From the NCBI GenBank assembly GCA_963855995.1, contig OY979730.1, positions 1,116,501 through 1,180,500 on the forward strand: DNA of 64,000 bases. The letters are read 5' to 3'. Shown piece by piece: positions 42,001 to 54,000 of the stretch. Positions within the stretch are counted from its first letter, which is position 1. Each line of letters starts with the position of its first letter. This DNA is from Muricea muricata. Lineage: Eukaryota; Cnidaria; Anthozoa; Malacalcyonacea; Plexauridae. The position numbers and the translations under genes are program-made. The notes beneath the pieces were generated by a model that worked only from the letters and a program-made list of their open reading frames with translations, was not told the origin of the DNA and did no database searches.

Positions 42001-45000
42001 ATGGTCAAACCTAACGAGAAAAAAGTGATTAATTTTGCACCAGGGCCGGCGAAGCTACCTCAAGAGGTAATATATTAAGCTAAGAGGTTACAGTAAAAGA
42101 CTTTATACGGTAATTACGTTTGTGTGATCAGCCATTACTGGACGATATATTAACGGTGATGGGCAGTTGATATTTAGCAGTATTTTTTAACACTGTAATT
42201 AATTGTTCGAGTGCAAGAAAATCATATATTTATCGGATTGAACTGTGTGACGTGTGATTATTCAGATTTAGATATTGACTAGTTTAATAAGAGTTGTTCT
42301 CAGCTGAGCTCTGTTATCTCAACTGTACAATAATAGTCTGGAATAATATCAAAACTGGATTCGATACTGGTAGTCTGGTCATTGAAGGAGCTTGTTATTG
42401 ATACCTATTTGTAGAATGTTTTAATTATAGGATGTACTTTATGCAGATTAGCCATTAGAATGGCAATATTTGCCCAAAGACCTTGAGATACGCGCAATGT
42501 CAGTATCTATACTGACAGGTAACTGGTAAGCAGATGGAGAAAAAATTTAAAAAATTGGGGAGGGTAATGATTGTAAAAGAAATATAGTGGGACAACACAT
42601 GATAATTTTATGCATTTCATCTGAATTGAAGCTCTTGCCCCCCCCCCTGTACCACATATCAACATATGTCAAAAAAATTACCCATATGGCTAAAAATAAC
42701 CTTGCTTCATTATAAACTATAATTTTGTAAAGAATTCAACATTGATTTCCAATCACTTCTGGTTGCTAGGTTATTTGTACTTAACATGCATGCTATATAG
42801 AATGTAAAAATACTGTAATCTGCATTAGCAATCAGCATTACAATCAAATGTAGATTTTTGTGTGTTGAAATAATAGCTCTCAGCAAAGTCTTGGCTTACC
42901 ATGCAGCTATCCTTGTTTAGGTCCTAATCCAAGCACAAAAAGAAATTCTAAATTATGAAAGTACTGGCGTCAGTGTTTTAGGTAAGATAAGACATGAATC
43001 AGCATTTTTGCAAATGCATGTAAGCACGAATAATGATTCCATGATTAGTGAATCAATATTTCTCTGTCCTATGTAAATTCTGTTATTATAATTATTAATA
43101 GTAAATGACATTAATGAGAAGTTGTGATGTGAGCATGCAGAACCTTTATAGACTTGCCACAAGTCACTTGCTTATTGTATGAGGAAAAAAGCTAAATCCG
43201 ATAATCCACAAAAAATGTTTACCAAATGCGAGAATATTTGGAATGAAATCTGGATCCATGAATATCCCAAAATGCCAATGATTTCCATGCTTCAACAAGA
43301 AATTCCAAGGTGCTCCTATCTGCCCTATCTAAACAAAATCCATGTTACAAAGTGGATCCATAATCCGATATGGTGCAGCTGCTGAATCCGCAAGGATCAC
43401 TTTCAGGATCCACAAATCCGGCGAAAAACCGCTATTGATCTAAGATCCGAACAAGGTATTGGCTTAAATCTGTCGATCCATGAGCCTACTAACCCCCACT
43501 CCCACCCCAGCAACTTGGGTCACTTGCAGGCAGGCCAAATTTAGGGGTGCAAAGGTGGAGCAAGTGCTCTGCTGATGTCATTTTAAGATAATTATTATTT
43601 TATTAAAATATTATTTTGTGGAAACACCACGTAAGTTTATTATTGCAGAGCTTTCGATTAATTAGCATTAATTAGGTTTTTGATTAATTAACATAGATTA
43701 ATTAACACAATTCACATTAATTAACATTAATTAACCTTAATTAGCTTTTCGATTAATTAACATTCAAATCACGCGAGCATACAAATCACGACATTTTACC
43801 TATTTAAGGGACGTGTGAATTTAAATTAGTCGCATTATTATTAGCACTGATGAAGATCCGATCTTACAGATCAAAAGCTTTGCAATAATAAACTAACGCG
43901 GTATTTCCTCAAAATTATATTTTAATTTGATATTCATCACGCAATCATACAAGGAACTTAATTATTATTTTGTATTCTTGTAAAAAATATCATAGATAAG
44001 ACACTACCTGGGATGAATTTAAAAATGATAGAAGCTTTAAATTAGTTAATTGAAAATTTACAGCTCGAAGTGGCGAGATTGTCAAAGTTGGTGTGCGCAC
44101 ATTTTCAATTAGTTTTTGCACCAGAATGCTAAAAATTTTAAAACCTTGAAAGCAAGACAAGTCGCTCGCTCCTTCATTTCTCAAGCGCAATTTTGTGTTG
44201 CTGCGTACTATAAACGAGCGACCTGTGGTAAGTCTAGCGGAAGGTTGATGAGATATAAAAGTTCCCTAATATAAACAATTTGAGGTAAGTAGTTTGTCCT
44301 TATTCGAAATCCTGTGAATTGTAATGTTGAAACGTGTGAAAAAAAGAGCAACTGGAAAAACGACTTCTGAGAAGTGTAGAAAAGAATTAAATATAGTCAG
44401 TGAAGTAGTACGTGCCACATCCTGGCCTTAGAAGCCCCGCTGATATGGAAAGCCATAGCTGTCTTAAGTGATAAAACGTCATCTCATTAGGTGCTTTATA
44501 CATTATATACGGTGCTTTAAACATGACATGCGGTGCTTTGAGTATTATATGCGGTGCTTTAAACATTATATGCGGTGCTTTGAGCATTATATGCGGTGCT
44601 TTAAGCATTATATGCGGTGCTTTAAACATTATATGCGGTGCTTTAAACATTATATGCGGTGCTTTAAACATTATATGCGGTGCTTTAAACATTATATGCG
44701 GTGCTTCGAGCATTATATGCGGTGCTTTAAACATTATATGCGGTGCTTTGAGTATTATATGCGGTGCTTTAAATATTATATGCGGTGCTTCGAGCATTAT
44801 ATGCGGTGCTTCGAACATTATATGCGGTGCTTCGAACATTATATGCGGTGCTTTGAACATTATATGCGGTGCTTTGATCATTATATGCTGTGCTTTGAGC
44901 ATTATACGCAGTACTTTCATCATTATACGCAGGTATTTCATCATTATACGCGGCGCTTTCATCATTATATGCGGTGCTTTCATCATTATACGCGGTGATT

Positions 45001-48000
45001 TCACCTTTGTACGCGGTGCTTTCATCATTATATGCGGTGCTTTCACCTTTATACGCAGTGCTTTGAACATTATACGCGGTGGTTCCAGCGTCATTATACT
45101 CAGTGAGCCAGTACCTTTGGTCAGCGTTGTGGAATCTTACACGATTCTGCTATACGTCATGTCATCAAGAATATCTAAACACTCATCGAATATTCATAGG
45201 GCGATCACGTGTCATTTCCTGCTTGGAAATTTACAAGTTGAGCGCAGTTATAAAACGGTAAAATATACAAGACTTTTCTGGCGTTTTAAATCGAAAGTAA
45301 ACCCAGGGGGTTTGAAATATGGAACAAATACTGCAATCTTTAAATTTGGGGACTTTGCGTGGCCGATTTGAAGCACAGCGAATAGAACCGCAGGCAGTTT
45401 TAAATTTAATGCGAAATTTTGAAAAATTTTGGGAAAAAATTTTGAAAAAAAATTTGGGAAAAAAATTTGAAAAAAAATTCGGGAAAAAATTTTGGGAAAA
45501 AATTCTGAAAAAAATTTGGGAAAAAATCTTGAAAAAAAATTCTGGAAAAAATTTTGAAAAAAAATTTGGGAAATTCATGAATAATTCATGAATATTCATG
45601 AATAATTCATGATAATTCATGAAAAATATTGGGGAAAATTTTGAACAAAAAAATTTGGGAAAAAATTTTGAAAAAAAATGTGGGAAAAAATTCTAAAAAA
45701 AAAATTTGGGAAAAAATTCTGAAAAAAAAATTGACAAAAATATTGGGGAAAATTTTGAACAAAAAATTTGGGAAAAAATTTTGAAAAAAGTTTGGGAAAA
45801 AAATTTGAAAAAAAATTCGGGAAAAAATTTTGACAAAAAATTCTGAAAAAAATTTGGGAAAAAATCTTGAAAAAAAATTCTGGAAAAAATTTTGAAAAAA
45901 AAATTGGAAATCATGAATAATTCATGAATATTATTTCATGAATAATTCATGATAATTCATGAAAAATATTGGGGAAAATTTTGAATAAAAAATTTGGGAA
46001 AAAAGTTTGGGAAAAAAATTTGAAAAAAATTCGGGAAAAAATTTTGACAAAAAACTTTGACAAAAAATTCTGAAAAAAATTTGGGAAAAAATCTTGAAAA
46101 AAAATTCTGGAAAGAATTTTGAAAAAAATTTTGGGAAATTCATGAATAATTCATGAATATCATGAATAATTCATGAATATTTCATGAATAATCATGAATA
46201 ATTCATGAAAATCATGAATAATTCATGATCATGAATAATTCATGAATTTTTCAGGAAAAAATTTTGAAAAAAATTAGGAAAAAGTTTTGACAAAATTTTT
46301 TTTCCCAATTTCTTTTTCAAAATTTTTTCCTGAATTTTTTTTCAAGATTTTTTCCTGGATTTTTTCCTTTATTCATGATATTCATGAATTATTCATGATT
46401 TCCCAAATTTTTTTCAGAATTTTTTCCCAAATTTTTTTTTCAAAATTTTTTTCCCAAATTTTTTTTAAAATTTCCCAAAAAAATTTGGGAAAAAATTTTG
46501 GGAAAAAATTTCGAAAAAAAATTTGGAAAAAAATTCTGAAAAAAAAATTTGGAAAAAGAATTCTAAAAAAATTTGGGGAAAAAAATTTTGAAAAAAAATG
46601 TGGGAAAAAATTCTAAAAAAACAATTTGGGAAAAAATTCTGAAAAAAAAATTGACAAAAATATTGGGGAAAATTTTGAACAAAAAATTTGGAAAAAAATT
46701 TTGAAAAGTTTGGGAAAAAAATTTGAAAAAAAATTCGGGAAAAAATTTTGACAAAAAATTCTGAAAAAAATTTGGGAAAAAATCTTGAAAAAAAATTCTG
46801 GAAAAAATTTTGAAAAAAAAATTGGAAATCATGAATAATTCATGAATATTTCATGAATAATTCATGATAATTCATGAAAAATATTGGGGAAAATTTTGAA
46901 TAAAAAATTTGGGAAAAAATTTTGAAAAAAATTTGGGAAAAAATCTTGAAAAAAAATTCTGGAAAGAATTTTGAAAAAAATTTTGGGAAATTCATGAATA
47001 ATTCATGAAATATTCATGAATAATTCATGAATATTTCATGAATAATCATGAATAATTCATGAAAATCATGAATAATTCATGATCATGAATAATTCATGAA
47101 TTTTTCAGGAAAAAATCTTGAAAAAAATTAGGAAAAAGTTTTGACAAAATTTTTTTTCCCAATTTCTTTTTCAAAATTTTTTCCTGAGTTTTTTTTCAAG
47201 ATTTTTTCCTGGATTTTTTCCTTTATTCATGATGTTCATGAATTATTCATGATTTCCCAAATTTTTTTCAGAATTTTTTCCCAAATTTTTTTTTCAAAAT
47301 TTTTTTCCCAAATTTTTTTTAAAATTTCCCAAAAAAATTTGGGAAAAAATTTCGAAAAAAAATTTGGAAAAAAATTCTGAAAAAAAAATTTGGAAAAAGA
47401 ATTCTAAAAAAATTTGGGGAAAAAATTTTGAAAAAAAATGTGGGAAAAAATTCTAAAAAAACAATTTGGGAAAAAATTCTGAAAAAAAAATTGACAAAAA
47501 TATTGGGGAAAATTTTGAACAAAAAATTTGGGAAAAAATTTTGAAAAAAGTTTGGGAAAAAAATTTGAAAAAAATTCGGGAAAAAATTTTGACAAAAAAT
47601 TCTGAAAAAAATTTGGGAAAAAATCTTGAAAAAAAATTCTGGAAAGAATTTTGAAAAAAATTTTGGGAAATTCATGAATAATTCATGAATATTCATGAAT
47701 AATTCATGAATAATCATGAATAATTCATGAAAATCACGAATAATTCATGATCATGAATAATTCATGAATTTTTCAGGAAAAAATCTTGAAAAAAATTAGG
47801 AAAAAGTTTTGACAAAATTTTTTTTCCCAATTCTTTTTTCAAAATTTTTTCCTGAATTTTTTTTCAAGATTTTTTCCTGGATTTTTTCCTTTATTCATGA
47901 TATTCATGAATTATTCATGATTTCCCAAATTTTTTTCAGAATTTTTTCCCAAATTTTTTTTTCAAAATTTTTTTCCCAAATTTTTTTTAAAATTTCCCAA

Positions 48001-51000
48001 AAAAATTTGGGAAAAAATTTGGGAAAAAATTTCGAAAAAAAATTTGGAAAAAAATTCTGAAAAAAAAATTTGGAAAAAGAATTCTAAAAAAATTTGGGAA
48101 AAAATTTTGAAAAAAGTTTGGGAAAAAAAATTTAAAAAAAAAATTTGGGAAAAAATTCTGAAAAAAAATTTGGGAAAAAAATTTGAAAAAAAATTAGGAA
48201 AAAGTTTTGACAAAAAAATTTTTTCCCAATTTCTTTTTCAAAATTTTTTCCGGAATTTTTTTCAAGATTTTTTCCTGAAAAATTCATGAATTATTCATGA
48301 ATATTCATGAATTACCCATGATTTCCCAATTTTTTTTTCAAAATTTTTTCCAGAATTTTTTTGCAAGATTTTTTCCCAAATTTTTTTTTCAGAATTTTTT
48401 GTCAAAGTTTTTTGTCAAAATTTTTTCCAGAATTTTTTTTCAATTTTTTTTCCCTAACTTTTTTCAAAATTTTTTCCCAAATTTTTTTTCAAAATTTTTC
48501 CCGAATTTTTTTCAAATTTTTTTTCCCAAATTTTTTTTCAATTTTTTTCCCATTAAATTTAAAACTGCCTGCGGTTCTATTCGCTGTGCTTCAAATCGGC
48601 CACGCAAAGTCCCCAAATTTAAAGATTGCAGTATTTGTTCCATATTTCAAACCTCCTGGGTTTACTTTCGATTTAAAACGCCAGAAAAGTCTTATATATT
48701 TTACCGTTTTATAACTGCGCTCAACTTGTAAATTTCGAAGCAGGAAATGACACGTAATCGCCCTATGAATATTCGATGAGTGTTTAGATATTCTTGATGA
48801 CATGACGTATAGCAGAATCGTGTAAGATTCCACAACGCTGACCAAAGGTACTGGCTCACTGAGTATAATGACGCTGGAACCACCGCGTATAATGTTCAAA
48901 GCACTGCGTATAAAGGTGAAAGCACCGCATATAATGATGAAAGCACCGCGTACAAAGGTGGAATCACCGCGTATAATGATGAAAGCACCGCATATAATGA
49001 TGAAAGCACCGCGTATAATGATGAAATACCTGCGTATAATGATGAAAGCACTGCTATAATGCTCAAAGCACAGCATATAATGTTCAAAGCACCGCATATA
49101 ATGTTCGAAGCACCGCATATAATGTTTAAAGCACCGCATATAATGCTCGAAGCACCGCATATAATGTTTAAAGCACCGCATATAATGTTTAAAGCACCGC
49201 ATATAATGTTTAAAGCACCGCATATAATGTTTAAAGCACCGCATATAACGATTAAAGCACCGCATATAATGCTTAAAGCACCGCATATAATGCTCAAAGC
49301 ACCGCATATAATGTTTAAAGCACCGCATATAATACTCAAAGCACCGCATGTCATGTTTAAAGCACCGTATATAATGTATAAAGCACCTAATGAAATGACG
49401 TTTTATCACTTAAGACAGCTATGGCTTTCCATACGCTGACGTCTTCTTTCTGCTTTTGGCCTGAGCAAGCTTTTAGCCCGGTTTCCCCTGCCAACGCCAC
49501 AGCCAACCCATTAAGGAGCATTGAGCAATATTACTGATCATTTATTTCGTCTAATGCCAGATGTTTTTACCGGCCAAAGGGAGGCTGCTTCCCTACATGC
49601 ATCGATTTCAATACTCTTTCCAAGTTATCTTCAGAGATAAACACCGCACAAAAAGAAAGTTCCCCCCTACATACATCAGAATACATTCTAAACAAATGAA
49701 TCGTTGATAATCAAACCTAGAACTAATTGGACCTATCCTGGGCATAATTTAAACGGCTTTACACGATTGCGCTACGATTTTGTGTTTACCAATGAATGGT
49801 GAATGAGACGGATGACATTAGCATATTCAGCATGTTAATTTTGAAATCGGGTATTTTTGTATTCAATGGGGTTTAACTCATTATTGCACGCATGTGTGAC
49901 CCAATTCTTCACACACCATTAAGCAACGTACCATAGGTCCAAGTAGTTCTAGGTTTGATTAACAGCGATTCATTTGTTTAGAATTTATTCTGATGTTTTT
50001 AGGGGGGAACTTTCTTTTTGTGCGGTGTTTACAATGAACGTGTTTCATGTTATCCCGACAATTGAGGGAATAATTTGTTGTCTTACGTGGGTTAACTGTG
50101 ATTTGAACTAGTATTTTAGGGTTTTCACACGTGACCTCTCAATTCATGAAATATTTTCATATTTGATTACGTTGTCGTTGGTAGAGCTCAGTCATCGATC
50201 AAAGGAATATTCAGCTATTAACCAAGAGGCAATTGACAACATACGAAAAATTTTGTAAGTAATATAACGTTTTTGGGTCCTCTTATACTATTTTATTTGG
50301 CCGTGTCGAACAATGTGCAGGAATGAGTTCATCATCGCATTACCTATTGTTTAAATTACGCTAAGAAATCCAACGTATAAACCAGGGGTTGGTTGGGTTG
50401 GTTATATAAAACTTTTAGTTGACGTTTCCACTAATCATACTTAACTTTAAGCACTTTTTTATACAACTAGCCCCAGGCGTAAGTTCTCAAGTGTTTACAA
50501 TATTTTAGTGATGTTTATACCATTTAAAAAAAACATTAATAATTCATGAAGAAAATTCAAAAGAAATACATGTTTAATGAGTGTCTTTAAATGTGATAAA
50601 ACATGCACGCTTCAAGTTATTTTGGAAAATTACTTCGCCAATGCCGTGATATAGAGATTGAAGCCGTTTAAAAAACTCGTAGTTCGTGTTTTATCGCATC
50701 TAAAACACTCCGCTAACGCATCGTGTTTTAAATGTGATAAAACACTCCTACTCGTTTATTAAACATTACTTAAGCAATTTTTTTCTTGTGCAAATGATAC
50801 AGGGATGTTCCCAGTAACTACAAGATCCTGTTCAGTCAAGGTGGAGGATATGGCCAATTTTCATTTGTGCCGATGAATCTCATGAAAAGTGCGTATGATA
50901 TGGGTGATGCGTATTGTGTCACTCTTCAGTAGCGAAGCCAGCCTGACAATTTGGTCTTTCTATTCAAATTTACATCATCATTATTCATTTCTTTAGAAAT

Positions 51001-54000
51001 TACCTCCTTATAGTTATACGGTCTATTACGATAGAAAAATTTGCATTTGCACGACCAAATGTCGGGCTGGCTTCGCCGCTGTGACTCTTTGTGCCCAAGC
51101 TGTCCAAAGGAGATCATTTGCTCACCTCATCATTATATGAAACAATAAATAACTGTACGTAATAACATTAATGATAAGAATTGTGGGGGTTTTTTTCAGA
51201 GGGTGGCAGTGCAGACTATCTAGTTACTGGTACATGGTCGTCAAAAGCAGCTGTCGAGGTGAAGTTAACTACTGTTCAAAAGAACAAGTATATAAATAGA
51301 GCACTTAATAACACTTTAATTTATATCAATCATTTCATCTTATATATATAAATGTAAATTTTGAACGCAGGCAGAAAAACATGGACAGGTTAATTACGTC
51401 TTTCCAAAACCGAAGACATTTACAAGTAAGTGCATCAAACAACTAGAGTGAGCTACGATGCAGAATCAGATTTAAGAATGTTTAGGAGCAGACACCGGAA
51501 GGTGATGATTTTGTTTTGTCGCTTTCACCGGGGTGGATTTACTGGTAGGGTGGTGTTGAGCTGGCCAGGTAGGTGCATTGAACATAAATTTGGTTGCTAG
51601 ATACAGTAAATACTTGTACCACACTATTGTCGCTATCTGTTGCATCATCTGCATGTACAGTATCCGAGTATCATGTTCGATATTTTTATCATTGCTTGGG
51701 CTAGCCCTTTTGATGTATGATCATGCATTTATTGTGCAAAACATTTTCCAGTATTTTGAAAAACGGATGACACACGTGACTAAGAGTAACACGACTCATG
51801 TACTTGACGTATCCACCCACCCCCCCCCCCTTCCCACCAGATCATGCTGGATCCATCCATGTACTTTCCTAGTTCGTACAGGCACCACGTGAGTAGTTGA
51901 CGAAAGGCTTTGAACAGAACTTTTTTTGTTTCAGCGATTCCTGACGTGGAAGAATGGAAATTAAATAAAGACGCGTCTTATGTATATTACTGCGCAAACG
52001 AAACAGTACACGGTGAGTTCTAAAGAGAGGCCTTTTCCCCCTGAAAATACTCATTAGGGCTATTTAAAATGGCTGGGTTCGGGGTGATTGCCTCTCTTTA
52101 GCGCACTGGCTAAGCGATGAGGAGTTTTTAAGAACCCCTGTATGCTTTTTGGTATGGTATAGTATAGTCATCCATCGCTTCTTAGGTGTTGAATTTGATT
52201 TCATTCCGGAGACAAACGGGGTTCCTTTGGTTTGCGATATGTCGTCCAACATTTTAACCAGACCTGTGGATGTTTCAAAGGTGAAATTCCTTTTTAAATT
52301 TCTATTTCGTTTCATTTTGGAGTTCTTATGATTAAAGGTTTTACTGTTTCTAGTTCGGTTGCATTATAGCAGGCGCTCAGAAGAACATCGGTTGTGCTGG
52401 TGTAACCGCTATCATTGGTAAGTTAACGCTGTCACTTGTGATACCTCTTGGTTGATCTAGAACCCAGTGGGCACATGCAAATATGGTTGAAAACAGGCTG
52501 GTTCGTCAATAACGTGATCTGAGCGTCATTCTGACGTCGTTTTACAAACGCGAACACTAGGTAACGGATGTCATAACAGGGTGCCCAAAATTTTAACTGA
52601 ATCCCATAGTCCTAGTTGCTGTCTTTCTTAAATTAAATCTTAATCCAATTCCCATTTGCTATTGTTTTTTTGCCAATAAATGCCAGAGCATGCAATCCCT
52701 ACTTGTATCCGTTTCGAACGTCCGTGAAGATGCCGACAGGAAACACAGTTATTCAATTTTTTATTGTAAATCTCATTGGAGCCCAATTTCCCAGTTTTCG
52801 CACCAAATACACTATTTGTTTTGGAAACTTTTCCCAAGTACATCAAGGCCTCGTGAGAGTCGATGAAAGTTAACGGTCAAACGCCAGCAAGAGTTGCTGC
52901 AACTCTTATCAACTTTCGTCAGGGCTTAGAATATATTTTTTTTATTCTAGTTCGCGAAGACCTGCTAGACAGAGCTTTACCATATTGTCCCACAAGCTTT
53001 AACTACAAGGTTGAAATAATTTACATTTCTCTTACTTAAATCATTAAATCATGTTAAGCATTCGTTCTTTCACCTCCTATTTCCCTCACCAGGTTATTGC
53101 AAATGCAAATTCTCTTTACAATACACCGCCGACATACAGGTATAGAGTAGTTGATGAGAACTTCAAGTTGAACATTTGATGAGCCAGTGATTTAATTTGA
53201 CTGCGTATCCGTCTCAACTTTTAGTGTGTATATAATGGGTCTTGTATTAAAGTGGATCTTGCATCAAGGGGGTCTAACGGGTATGTTTGTGTGACAGACT
53301 TCATTGGCATGAGCTTACCGAAGGTTCGCCCTTGAACACGCCCTGTCGTGTTGACTATAGGATTACTTGTATGCATAGTTTTCAGTGTCGTTATTGGAAA
53401 CCTGTAGATTTGACCACGGCTACGAGCCAGTTGATCTGAAAACACGGAAAAGTACTGGCACTAGTTGTCAAATAGAAATCCATTTTTCGATCCAAATTAT
53501 AAAATTTCTTATGAAATATAATTTACTTTGTTTGTAAATTTCTAGTAGATTTAAAATTTTCTTGATCAAAAACAGTTACTAAGCTTCAACAAGTTTCACC
53601 GAGGAAAACAAACAAAATAAGTGATTAACAACGGCAAAATGGATTTCTATTTGGTAGCTAGTTCCAGGCCATTTACTCGCTGTCAGATCAGCTACGAGAA
53701 GGAGTAAGGCTACGAGATTTTTATTTCTTAAATTCTTTCCTGCAAATCCGTAATCGTCTTCATTTTAGATCGTTTGCTTTTGTCAAGGCCAGTTGTGTTA
53801 AAAAGCCCAGAATATTATAGAGTTTACATTAGCCGACTTTCAACGGCAAAATATTGAAGTCGCACTCGTTCAGTTGTAGCCTTAGTCAAATTTAAATTTC
53901 CCCTCTTAGTTATAAGACGACTGAGCAATTTTTCAGCTGCGTAAAAGTATTTATCATAAAACTATCTTCTACAAAATTTTCTTCAGAAATGGCTAAAAGA

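Larger units (their letters stand above)
44444..49433. mobile_element. Foldback transposon, 4990 bp, long inverted arms
   Basis: Both ends begin TATGGAAAGCCATAGCTGTC and continue as inverse copies for 968 bp on the left (44444-45411) and 883 bp on the right (48551-49433). Perfect 6-bp direct repeats CGCTGA touch the outside of both ends (44438-44443 and 49434-49439), marking a target-site duplication. Each arm consists of a unique ~45 bp tip, an array of 21-bp repeats and a ~320 bp unique inner part. The 85 bp arm difference is about four 21-bp units. The 3.1 kb core is an AT-rich low-complexity region with no transposase. It is inserted in PSAT1 intron 2. Structure, not sequence similarity, places it with foldback-type elements; the superfamily is unknown. 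Confidence 0.9.

Noticed and set aside
44387-45371. Long open frames on both strands through the left 21-bp array (up to 282 codons)
   Set aside because: The 21-bp unit is divisible by three and stop-free in several frames, so the frames are open by construction. The right arm yields the same frames inverted. No domain is present.
45231-48731. Phe/Lys-rich open frames in the foldback core
   Set aside because: Translations of A/T homopolymer-like repeats on both strands; no start context or domain.
48880-49395. Regular direct repeats as a CRISPR-like array
   Set aside because: Units are contiguous without unique spacers, the host is a eukaryote, and the array lies inside a transposon arm.
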